Shown in pieces: positions 24,498 to 31,860 of a DNA stretch of 32,251 nt; position 1 is the first letter of the stretch, and each line of letters starts with the position of its first letter. The notes below the pieces were generated by a model, which saw nothing but the letters and a program-made list of their open reading frames with translations, searched no databases and had not been told where the DNA came from. Position numbers and translations under genes: made by a program. Origin of the DNA: Planctomycetaceae bacterium (lineage in GTDB: Bacteria; Planctomycetota; Planctomycetia; Pirellulales; Thermoguttaceae); the NCBI GenBank assembly GCA_015062085.1, contig SUVI01000023.1:1-32251 (forward strand), read 5' to 3'.

Positions 24498-25379
24498 ATG
24501 AAAAACTCACGCCGTTTCTTTTCTTTTCGTTTCGCTCTTGCTGCGGTACTGATTTCCGGATGGAATTCCTGCGGAACGCTGTCGGCACTTGAATTTCCTG
24601 ATCCAGAGTGGAAGACGCTTTTCCCGGGGATCGAGCACGCTGTCATTCAGGTCGAAGAGCCGCTTTTGAAGGTGAACGTTCTCCGTATCCAGACAGAGAC
24701 GCCTGGGCTTTCGTTCTATTCGACGGGACGTATTTCCGATTACCAGGCAGACAAAGCGGAGACTGATCGCCGGACTGTGCCGGATTTTCTGGAAGAAAAC
24801 GAGTTGGCGGCCGCCGTCAACGCGAATTTTTACACGCCGTTCAATGCGAAGACGCGGAAAAGCCGTGGTCCGTCCGATGCGAAGGGACTGGCGGTCTCAG
24901 ATGGCGTTTTGGTCTCTCCGGCCAATGGGTATGTCTCTTTTATTGTTCGAAAAGATGGTCGGTGCGAGGTGAAAGTCACGCAGAATGACGAGCCGATCGA
25001 CGTGGTCAGCCAGGCGGTTTCAGGGAGACCGATGCTTTTGGAAAATGGTCAGATCCCCGAGTTGACGGAGCCTGCGCGTCATCCGCGAACGCTTGCGGCG
25101 GTCTCTGCGGACGGAAAAACGGTCTGGTTCGTCACCATCGACGGACGTCAGCCTGGATTTAGCGTCGGTGCGACGTTTGCCGAGTGCGGCGAGATCCTCA
25201 AGAAATTGGGAGCGGATGACGGCGTCAACCTGGACGGCGGCGGCTCTACGACCATGGCGGTCCGCGGAGAGGACGGTAAACCGAAAGTCCTGAATCGCCC
25301 CGTTGGACTTGGTCAGCCAAACTCGCTGCGACACAATGGAAACGCGATCGGCGTACGTGTTTGGGATCTGGAAAAATAG
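24498..25379 (+). CDS. Phosphodiester glycosidase (NAGPA) family exported protein
   Basis: NAGPA-type proteins remove N-acetylglucosamine or related sugars from phosphodiester-linked groups; bacterial members are poorly characterised. The 293-residue protein has a signal peptide (about residues 1-32, ending near TLSA). Family motifs include AAVNANFY, GRPMLLENGQ, HPRT at 195-198, DGR at 215-217 and NLDGGGST at 244-251. The C-terminus RHNGNAIGVRVW is normal for the family, so the gene looks complete. AAAGGG at 24485-24490 is seven bases before the ATG. The neighbouring genes also act on glycans, but none shares its operon. Confidence 0.88.
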   Translation: MKNSRRFFSFRFALAAVLISGWNSCGTLSALEFPDPEWKTLFPGIEHAVIQVEEPLLKVNVLRIQTETPGLSFYSTGRISDYQADKAETDRRTVPDFLEENELAAAVNANFYTPFNAKTRKSRGPSDAKGLAVSDGVLVSPANGYVSFIVRKDGRCEVKVTQNDEPIDVVSQAVSGRPMLLENGQIPELTEPARHPRTLAAVSADGKTVWFVTIDGRQPGFSVGATFAECGEILKKLGADDGVNLDGGGSTTMAVRGEDGKPKVLNRPVGLGQPNSLRHNGNAIGVRVWDLEK

Positions 25380-25398
25380 TGTTTGACGAAGAAAGATC

Positions 25399-25445
25399 TT
25401 CAGGTTTTCGTGCTGCGGAACAGTACAGTATGAAAACCTTCTGAA
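25399..25445 (+). other. Hairpin after the phosphodiester glycosidase-like gene, no U-tract
   Basis: AGGTTTTC at 25402-25409 pairs with GAAAACCT at 25432-25439, and TTCAG/CTGAA extends it with small bulges. It starts 20 bases after the stop. There is no T run beyond it. Confidence 0.5.
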
Positions 25446-25538
25446 ATGACCTTCGATCGGCTAGAAACGCGGAAGCCCTGAAAATATCGGCGCTTACGGC
25501 ATTCTTCCGGTGGATGCTGCGAACCCGTCGAAACTGCC

Positions 25539-25628
25539 CGCTTTTACGAGGCGCCCCCGATCTCGACTGGTCCGCTCGAGAACATGAACAACAAAATCAA
25601 GACCCTTAAGCGTCGATCTTACGGCTTC
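25539..25628 (+). pseudogene. C-terminal relic of an ISL3-type transposase
   Basis: In the frame of base 25539 the translation contains ISTGPLENMNNKIKTLKRR followed by SYGF, which closely matches the conserved C-terminal DDE-domain end of ISL3-family transposases (S-T-G-x-L-E-x-x-N-N-K-I-K-x-x-x-R-x-x-Y-G-[FY]). The preceding FYEAPP partly fits the expected Y-[DE]-x-P-I stretch, with an extra residue. Upstream the frame no longer matches, and after GF the expected R-D is missing. The fragment stops about 12 bases before the end of the HzsA-like gene. No start codon, terminal repeats or other transposase parts are visible, so this is a dead remnant. Confidence 0.75.
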
Positions 25629-25639
25629 TGTGCGTGCAT

Positions 25640-28600
25640 TCAGTCTTCCTTTTTCGCATTTCGGAATCCCGGCATGTCGGCACGCGGTTCGGCAAGCATG
25701 GCTTCACGGCCGAAACGGATGGCACGGAGGAGTTTCTGGTAGTCCGGGTCAGTCTCGGTCTCAAAAAGGAATCCATCGTCTGTTCGGATCCCACGGCCAA
25801 GCGGTTTTGGACGGTGAGCTGTGAGGGCTGCGGAGTGTTCCGGCGTCGTGAAATTCACCCAGCCGAAACGTCCGGACCAGTTCGTCGTCGGGGTTGCAGG
25901 ACCAGTCGGCGCGTCGCTGTGATGGAATTCCTGATGGCATTTCGCACAGCGCCGGTTCCAGACGTCGTAAAAATCGGTCAAAAATGGTTCGCAGGCGAAA
26001 AGGTCACGTTTCCCGAAAGTTCTCGGTCGGCTGTTTGCGTACGTCGCATAGTAAGGTATGTTCGCGTCCACCCACATGAAAACTCGCTGGCGGTCGGCAA
26101 GCGGCATCTCGTGCCCGCAATGTTCTTTCGTCATGTAGTCTTCAAGCCGACTCGCGAGGATCCCGGCTTCCAGCGGCTGACTTACGCCGGATGGTGTCCA
26201 GAGAAGCCAGTAAAAGTGAACGAGCGGTTTTTCACGTTTCGCCTCTTCCGGGAGCATTCTGCCGGAAAACATATCGTGCTGGCGGTATGAGCGGGAGCGG
26301 AAGACGAGATTGTCGTACGACTGCGAGAAAAAGCGCGTTTTGTCCCCGGTCAGGTCACAGCCGCCGTCTGGATCTGTCCCGCTATGGCATTCGATGCACC
26401 ATCGGTCCCAAACGGGCTGGACCAGCGTGCAGTAGTTGAGGATCCGGGGATCGAGTTTTTCATTGGCCGGTTCGATCTCATTCCACCATTCCGGCATCTG
26501 CGGAACGTCCGGCGCACGGCGGGCGGCCATTGGCTGGACGCCGCGCATGAGCGAGAGAGGCGATTTTTGACGGTCTTCATGGCAACCCACGCAGCTTTGG
26601 ACCTCACCGGGCATGACCTGGAGCGCAGACGTCATCCTCTGAAGTTCTCTCCCCTCCGAATCAAGTGCCTGGAGGTAGATCTCTCGCAGCGCCGGGACCT
26701 CGAAATGTGCCGAGCCGTCCTTTTCTACCGGGACTTCCCCCCAACACCGTTTCGCATAGTAGGTCGCTCCGCTCATCAGCGGCGATTGATCGTAGGCTCG
26801 CTCTCCGAGGTCTTCCGACTTGCGGACCTGCTCCATGATGCGGAGTTTCGCGACCTGTCCCGGTTTGACGAACGGCGCGAGTCCCTCGTAGACGTTCACC
26901 AGAAGGAGCGTTCCCGTCGAGCGGGAGGGATCCGAGATCGTGGAAGAGACTTCACGCGGACGCGGAGTTTCCCGGATTGCCAGCGGGCAGTAGATCCCCA
27001 TCGATGGGTCGGGATCTTCGTAGAGAAGCCGTTTTTCGCCGTTCCGGTCCAGCAGGTAAAGGCGATAGCGTGCGGAGCCGTTTCGCTCGGAGCCGAACGA
27101 GCAAAGGAATCGGTCCGTCGATATCGGGAACGGATCGCGGTAGCCCCATTCATGGTTTCGGTCCCGAACAGGCGCGAGTTCTTTCGTTATGTAAGTGTAC
27201 CCGACATTTTCCGGAGCCTCTCGACCGAATGAGGAATCGATCAGACCGATCGCTCCCTGCGGATATCCGTGATGCGGCGTAAAACACGAGACCAGCTGTG
27301 TGCTGGATCCTGGCAGCGGCCGGGATTGCAGGAATGAGCCGCAGCTGCGCACGGTGTTTCCGAAGTAGAGCTGGTAGCTCGTGCCATCCGGATTTTGTGT
27401 CCAGAGCGACTGACGGTACGTCAGGTCTCGGTCGATGTACTCCCAGCGCGTGAAGAGGATCCGACCGTCGGGAAGGACCTGCGGGTGAAAGTCCGACAGC
27501 GTGTTCATGCTGATGCACTGGATCTCCGAGCCGTCCGCCTTCATTTTGTGGAGATTCGAAGTCGGGCCGGGCTGGCAGAGTGTGAAGCCTCCGCGTCGGC
27601 TTGAGACGAAAACGATCTCGCCGTTGGGGAGTTCTGCGGGACTGAAATCGTAGAAATCGCCGAACGTCAGCTGCTTCAGTCCGCTGCCGTCGATGCCGAT
27701 GCGGAATATCTTCCACCGATTCCCGCCGTTCGGATCATAGGAAAAGTAGACTGTTTTTGCGTCGAACGAGAGATTCGCGTCGTAGATCGTTCCTTTCGGA
27801 TCCTCGAAGATGGTCTCGACCTCACGTTTGGGGGCGGACGGATGGACGATCTTCAGCGCACAGCCGGGCTTTAAGATCCGGGAGGCCCAGAAATCCTGCC
27901 CGACTGCCGGCGGACGTCCAAACGCAGCACGGCTCACGACCAGAATGGGGGGAAGGTCTTCACTCCGGAGCGTTTCCGGCAAAACGGACGTTTCTTTTGG
28001 GCAGGAAGCCAAAACCTGACGTTCACCGTCGATCTTAAGATTTCGAAACCGGGCCGTCCGCTGCCAGGGACGCAGGGAAACGCTCCCCGGAGGAAGAGGA
28101 TCGGGGTCGATGAATTCCGCAGTTTTCCTTCCGTTCACGCTCAGCGTCAGAAGATTTCCCGCTTTGGTTCTTCGGCACTCGGCTTTCAACTCGACCCACT
28201 CGTTTTCGGGAATCGTGCAGGGAACAGACTTGAGCCAGCGGAAGTTCTGCTGATGGCGTCCGAGCATAACGAACTGTTCTTTAGCGTAAAGCGCGAATTC
28301 GTATCCGTCAAATGCGTCTGCGCCAACTCCTTCCCGTCCGCAGTTCGTCACGAGTGCCGCGTTGCCCGATCTTCCTTTTTCGAGGAAGATCTCGGCTGAA
28401 AAGGTCACGTTCTCCTTTTCGATGTCCGCTTTCGTTAAACGAAATCCATTTCCTGCCGGCCCCTCAATGATTCCTTCAGAAAGAGTCCACTCTCCGCCGT
28501 GTGGGACGAAACCCGCTATGGGGGTCTTGAGGCGGGGTGCCCAAGGCTCTGAAAGAATGGATTCCAGCGTTTCCGCAGAAGTCCAAGAGACAGCGAGGTT

Positions 28601-28642
28601 CAAAAAAAGGCTGAATGCCAAAATCAGAAAAATCTTTTTCAT
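25640..28642 (-). CDS. HzsA-related multihaem protein with PD40-like propeller
   Basis: This 1,000-residue exported protein has a signal peptide (likely cleavage after SWTSA, about residue 23). Residues about 50-205 look like a concanavalin/LamG or DUF1080-like beta-sandwich. Residues about 285-560 look like PD40 propeller blades (for example YFSYDPNG, the SGLKQLTF and LPNGEIVFVSSRRGG segments). The part before residue 684 resembles the middle domain of hydrazine synthase alpha subunit. Three haem c motifs are CVGCH (684-688), CIECH (749-753) and CAKCH (899-903). HzsA makes hydrazine in anammox planctomycetes; related proteins without that role are known from other planctomycetes, so electron transfer or redox chemistry is plausible and hydrazine synthesis is not implied. 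No clear Shine-Dalgarno precedes the ATG. Confidence 0.8.
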   Translation of the reverse strand: MKKIFLILAFSLFLNLAVSWTSAETLESILSEPWAPRLKTPIAGFVPHGGEWTLSEGIIEGPAGNGFRLTKADIEKENVTFSAEIFLEKGRSGNAALVTNCGREGVGADAFDGYEFALYAKEQFVMLGRHQQNFRWLKSVPCTIPENEWVELKAECRRTKAGNLLTLSVNGRKTAEFIDPDPLPPGSVSLRPWQRTARFRNLKIDGERQVLASCPKETSVLPETLRSEDLPPILVVSRAAFGRPPAVGQDFWASRILKPGCALKIVHPSAPKREVETIFEDPKGTIYDANLSFDAKTVYFSYDPNGGNRWKIFRIGIDGSGLKQLTFGDFYDFSPAELPNGEIVFVSSRRGGFTLCQPGPTSNLHKMKADGSEIQCISMNTLSDFHPQVLPDGRILFTRWEYIDRDLTYRQSLWTQNPDGTSYQLYFGNTVRSCGSFLQSRPLPGSSTQLVSCFTPHHGYPQGAIGLIDSSFGREAPENVGYTYITKELAPVRDRNHEWGYRDPFPISTDRFLCSFGSERNGSARYRLYLLDRNGEKRLLYEDPDPSMGIYCPLAIRETPRPREVSSTISDPSRSTGTLLLVNVYEGLAPFVKPGQVAKLRIMEQVRKSEDLGERAYDQSPLMSGATYYAKRCWGEVPVEKDGSAHFEVPALREIYLQALDSEGRELQRMTSALQVMPGEVQSCVGCHEDRQKSPLSLMRGVQPMAARRAPDVPQMPEWWNEIEPANEKLDPRILNYCTLVQPVWDRWCIECHSGTDPDGGCDLTGDKTRFFSQSYDNLVFRSRSYRQHDMFSGRMLPEEAKREKPLVHFYWLLWTPSGVSQPLEAGILASRLEDYMTKEHCGHEMPLADRQRVFMWVDANIPYYATYANSRPRTFGKRDLFACEPFLTDFYDVWNRRCAKCHQEFHHSDAPTGPATPTTNWSGRFGWVNFTTPEHSAALTAHRPKPLGRGIRTDDGFLFETETDPDYQKLLRAIRFGREAMLAEPRADMPGFRNAKKED

Positions 28643-28721
28643 GGCGTACCGTGGGAGGGAAAAAGGATCCAGTTGAGACTAGGCAGGCTGGTTGGGAGGC
28701 TGGTTAGGCAGGAAAGTTGGG

Positions 28722-28766
28722 ATCGTCCGGAAAATGAAGCTGGAACGGCTGTATTTCCCGGACGAT
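28722..28766 (-). other. Hairpin between the MDR dehydrogenase and HzsA-like genes
   Basis: ATCGTCCGGAAAAT at 28722-28735 pairs with ATTTCCCGGACGAT at 28753-28766 (14 bp, one mismatch). It starts 10 bases after the MDR stop and has no following T run. A short 12-bp direct repeat (GGCTGGTT at 28686 and 28698) lies next to it. It could separate the two genes or stabilise mRNA. Confidence 0.5.
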
Positions 28767-28776
28767 TAGAGAAAAA

Positions 28777-29802
28777 CTAGAAGCGGATGACCATTTTCAT
28801 CATCGGGTCCTTGCGCTCTACTTTCTCAAACGCGGTGTTGATGTCCGCAAAGTCGAAGACGTGGGAGATGAAGTCGTTCGGATCGAGGACGCCGTTCTGG
28901 ATCCAGACGCAGATCTGACGGTGCGCTTCGGCTTCCATCTTCTTCGACGGGAACTGGTTGAACTGCAGCGTCCAGTTGTACGGACAGCGGCTCCAGTCGA
29001 TCTCGGCGGTCTGATTTTCCGAAATGCCGTAAACGCAGATCTTTGCGCTCGGTTTGATGATTTCCAGCCCCGTATTGATGAAGGCCGGAACGCCGACGGC
29101 ATCCAGTGCGTAATCTACGCCGCCCGGACAGAATGCGAGGACTTCCTCCTTCACGTTCTGCGTCTTTCCGTTGATGACCAGGTCCGCGCCCATTTTTTTT
29201 GCGAGTTCCAGTTTTTCTTCCTGGACGTCGATCGCGATGATCGGTCCCATGCCCATCAGTTTCGCGAATTTCACGAAACTCAGACCGACCGGCCCGAGAC
29301 CGAGGACCGTAATGCTCTGATTGGCCTCAAAACCGAAGATCTTTCCGGTACTTAGCACTTCGCGGAACGTGATGATCATGGCGGAAGAGATCGGGTCGAA
29401 GCCTTCCGGAAGCACATTCTGTGCCCAGGCGAATTCATCAGCGATCAGCCCGTCAGCTTCCATCGCGGCAGCATCGCGGACTACATTGTATTCCGAGTAC
29501 GTTCCCCACGCGCTGGAGTAGCCTTCCGGAACATCGCCCCAGAAGGGGAGAAGGACTAGGTCGCCAACTTTGTAGCTGCGCACTTTCGCGCCAAGTTCCA
29601 CGACCCGGCCGACGCCTTCATGTCCAAGAATCGTGGGGTACTGGTCGATCCCCTTGAATTTCCGGTGGATGATCTTCAGGTCCGTCCCGTTGCAGATACC
29701 GCAGGACTCCATCTTCACGAGTGCTTCATACTCATTGTACTTCGGCATCGGCATTTCTTCAATTCGGCAGGAACCGTCACCGTAAACGACGTAGCTTTTC
29801 AT
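28777..29802 (-). CDS. Zinc-type medium-chain dehydrogenase
   Basis: The 341-residue protein belongs to the medium-chain dehydrogenase/reductase superfamily and should oxidise an alcohol or polyol with NAD(P). Predicted catalytic zinc ligands are C37 in SCGICNGTD and H61-E62 in LGHEGVG. The Rossmann motif VLGLGPVGLSF is followed by IAIDVQEEKLELAKKMGA. The four-cysteine structural zinc loop of classical alcohol dehydrogenases is absent. The ATG at 29802 is chosen because GAGGAG (complement of 29810-29815) lies seven bases upstream and the normal N-terminus starts there, although the frame is open for 29 more codons. It lies between the GH109-like and HzsA-like genes on the same strand, suggesting sugar or polyol metabolism, but the substrate is unknown. 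Confidence 0.85.
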   Translation of the reverse strand: MKSYVVYGDGSCRIEEMPMPKYNEYEALVKMESCGICNGTDLKIIHRKFKGIDQYPTILGHEGVGRVVELGAKVRSYKVGDLVLLPFWGDVPEGYSSAWGTYSEYNVVRDAAAMEADGLIADEFAWAQNVLPEGFDPISSAMIITFREVLSTGKIFGFEANQSITVLGLGPVGLSFVKFAKLMGMGPIIAIDVQEEKLELAKKMGADLVINGKTQNVKEEVLAFCPGGVDYALDAVGVPAFINTGLEIIKPSAKICVYGISENQTAEIDWSRCPYNWTLQFNQFPSKKMEAEAHRQICVWIQNGVLDPNDFISHVFDFADINTAFEKVERKDPMMKMVIRF

Positions 29803-30109
29803 GCGAGTTCTCCTCGATTTTTTTCTTGTTCTGGTTTGCATTTGAGGCAGGTGCGGCTGAGAAAACGTTTCCCCAGCTTCTGTTTCCACTTACAGTATAC
29901 CATTCTGCGAAGAAAAGGAAAGAGCGAAATTTCTTTTTTTGTGAAATTTTCCCAAAAATCTTTCCGTCTGATGGAATATTTTGCCATTTCTCGTTTTTTT
30001 ACGGACTTGATGTTTCCAGCAGGTCCACCCAGCTGCCCCGACCCGCTGCGCGAGATACTTTTGGGTGTGAGGTATACCGTCTATTAAATAGTGTGTATGG
30101 ATGGCCAAT
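29803..30109. other. Intergenic region before the MDR dehydrogenase gene
   Basis: A good -10 (TATACT, complement of 29894-29899) is present on the minus strand about 92 bases before the ATG, but no -35 is recognisable. The block 29926-30000 is AT-rich. No gene or terminator for the GH109-like gene was found. Confidence 0.4.
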
Positions 30110-31558
30110 TCAGCTTTTTTTCACCGTCCGCATCCCGGTGTTTTTCCCACTGTTTCGCAGCGAGAGATCGACCGGTGCGTTCGTTTTCCACGCGCCGCAG
30201 GTGAAATCCGGAACGTCGATGGAATTGGACCGGTGCGTCACGGACCAGTAGCTCAAAGGCGTCAAACTGCTCCAGAGTGCTGAATCGTAAACGTCCATAT
30301 CCGGCGCGAGTCCGTTCTGCAGGCAGTTTACGTACCGCCAGTCCTCGATGAAATCCATCCCTCCGTGTCCGCCGAATTCCCTGGCTAGCTCGCCGATGTG
30401 GCGGTGGAGTTCCGGCGTGAATTCCTGCTCCAGTTCCTTCATTTTCTCGTCGGAGACCGGTTTGTCGTTTCCGATCGAGATCTGCGGGACCGGGTACTTT
30501 TGCGCGAAGGCGTCCGTTCCTGAAAGAAGATGGACGCGCGAGTACGGCCGGCCGACGCACGTGTGGTATCCGAGGCAGATCGTCTTTCCGCTGACCGTGC
30601 GCATGATGGAGGAGTTTCCGCCGCCGTACGTTTTTCCTGCGAACTGTCTGAAGTAGGGATCGCCGGTCTTCTCGGCCATTTCTCCGAATGTTTTTCCCAT
30701 GACGAAATCGTTCGTCTCGACGGAGGAAAGGTAGTCGATCCGGTCCCCGGCCAGGATCCGCATCGCTTTCGCAACGGGGCCGAAACCGTGCGTCGGGTAG
30801 GCATTCCCCTTGATGAGTTTCAGCCGGTGCTGATAATATGGCGACGCTTCCGGCGAGAGCGGCGGCATCGGTTTGCTTCGCGCGACGTTCCCTGTCCCTC
30901 CGCAGTGGCAGTAAGCGCCTTCTCCGTGAATGATCTCGCCGAAGAAACCTTTCTGCGCCATTTGAATGGTCATAGACTCAAAGAAATCGTAAATGCAGTT
31001 TTCGAGGATCAGGCAGTGCTTCCGTGTCTTTTCCGACGTGTCGACCAGACGCAGGCAGTCTGCGAGCGTCTGCGCGGCAGGCACTTCCACCGCGGTGTGC
31101 TTCCCGGCAAGCATGGCGTGGACGGCCATTTCCGCATGGCAGTAAGGGGGCGTCGTGACGTAGATCAGATCCAGATCGTCCCGTGCACAAAGATCTTTCC
31201 ACGTCTCCTTCGACGCAAAATATTCCGCAGCCGGCGGGAGTCCAAGCTCCTTAAGATACTCCTGTGCCCGGCGGATGGGGTACTCATAGCAGTCGGCGAT
31301 GGCCCGGATCTCCACCCCTTCCATTTGCGCGAGACGCCGAAGGGACGCATATCCGCGATTTCCCAGCCCAATGTACCCGACGCGCAGCGGGAGACACGGC
31401 GGAGCCTGAAAATCGTGCATATTGAAGATCTGCGTTCGGCCTTTCCATTGAATGTCTGTTTCCTGAACGTCTTCGTTCAGTTCCTCGGCGCACGAGTACC
31501 CGGTGAGGGCGAGCGTCATTCCAAAGGCGTGGAATTTCATAAAATCTCTGCGTTTCAT
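30110..31558 (-). CDS. Gfo/Idh/MocA oxidoreductase-fold protein, GH109-like, Tat leader
   Basis: This 482-residue protein has a Tat-type start (KRRDFMKF) and an NAD-binding Rossmann motif LRVGYIGLGNRGY. The family pattern EVPAAQTLADC follows. NAYPTHGFGPVA contains H257, the likely catalytic-site histidine of GH109 proteins. The C-terminal GGHGGMDFIEDW and the DMDVYDSALWSSLTPLS-like segment also fit GH109 alpha-N-acetylgalactosaminidases, which use NAD in a redox-assisted hydrolysis. Other Gfo/Idh dehydrogenases remain possible, because planctomycetes carry many exported paralogues. GAAAGGA (complement of 31566-31572) precedes the ATG. It has its own promoter, divergent from the glutaminase-like gene. 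Confidence 0.82.
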   Translation of the reverse strand: MKRRDFMKFHAFGMTLALTGYSCAEELNEDVQETDIQWKGRTQIFNMHDFQAPPCLPLRVGYIGLGNRGYASLRRLAQMEGVEIRAIADCYEYPIRRAQEYLKELGLPPAAEYFASKETWKDLCARDDLDLIYVTTPPYCHAEMAVHAMLAGKHTAVEVPAAQTLADCLRLVDTSEKTRKHCLILENCIYDFFESMTIQMAQKGFFGEIIHGEGAYCHCGGTGNVARSKPMPPLSPEASPYYQHRLKLIKGNAYPTHGFGPVAKAMRILAGDRIDYLSSVETNDFVMGKTFGEMAEKTGDPYFRQFAGKTYGGGNSSIMRTVSGKTICLGYHTCVGRPYSRVHLLSGTDAFAQKYPVPQISIGNDKPVSDEKMKELEQEFTPELHRHIGELAREFGGHGGMDFIEDWRYVNCLQNGLAPDMDVYDSALWSSLTPLSYWSVTHRSNSIDVPDFTCGAWKTNAPVDLSLRNSGKNTGMRTVKKS

Positions 31559-31637
31559 GGCATTTTCCTTTCAAGAAAAACGAAATGAGCGGATCGGGGC
31601 GGGGATTCCTTTCAAAAAAAAAGGACACATACTTTCG

Positions 31638-31669
31638 ATTTTAGCAGAACGGCTCCCAAAAGTCAAGGG
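31638..31669 (-). promoter_or_regulatory. Promoter of the GH109-like gene
   Basis: On the minus strand CCC-TTGACT (TTGACT is the complement of 31661-31666), a 17-base spacer and TAAAAT (complement of 31638-31643) form a near-consensus promoter about 80 bases before the ATG. CCCTTGACTTTTGGG is also found in the giant gene promoter. Confidence 0.65.
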
Positions 31670-31719
31670 ATCCGCATAAAATTTGCCTGAAAAAGGACAC
31701 AGAGTAAAATGCCAGGTGT

Positions 31720-31755
31720 CCCCCCCTTGACGCTGAAGCACAAATTCGGTACACT
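31720..31755 (+). promoter_or_regulatory. C-tract promoter of the glutaminase A-like gene
   Basis: Seven C residues (31720-31726) precede TTGACG (31727-31732); a 17-base spacer leads to TACACT (31750-31755). The distance from CCCCCTT to the -10 is 21 bases. Confidence 0.7.
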
Positions 31756-31768
31756 GGATACAGTTAAA

Positions 31769-31820
31769 GATCCACGCGATCCGGAGCGGTCGGAGGCTGC
31801 GGCTGGATCGTGGGCGGATC
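31769..31820 (+). other. Nested inverted repeats in the leader of the glutaminase A-like gene
   Basis: GATCC at 31769-31773 and 31778-31782 can pair with GGATC at 31816-31820 and 31805-31809 respectively, giving a two-step stem in the predicted 5' leader. It could be an operator or an RNA structure. Confidence 0.35.
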
Positions 31821-31860
31821 ATTTCATTTTTTATTGATCCTCAATTCCAAGGAGTTTTTA

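Larger units (their letters stand above)
31559..31860. other. Divergent promoter region
   Basis: Two promoters point away from each other: 31638-31669 (minus, GH109-like gene) and 31720-31755 (plus, glutaminase-like gene). A structured leader (31769-31820) follows the plus-strand promoter. The Shine-Dalgarno AAGGAG is at 31849-31854. Confidence 0.65.

Noticed and set aside
26384..27232. 282-residue plus-strand open frame inside the HzsA-like gene
   Set aside because: It is antisense to a gene with signal peptide, haem motifs and domain similarity, and its translation has no recognisable domain.
29803..29889. Upstream start of the MDR dehydrogenase giving 29 extra residues
   Set aside because: A good Shine-Dalgarno site precedes the inner ATG, and MDR proteins start near that position.
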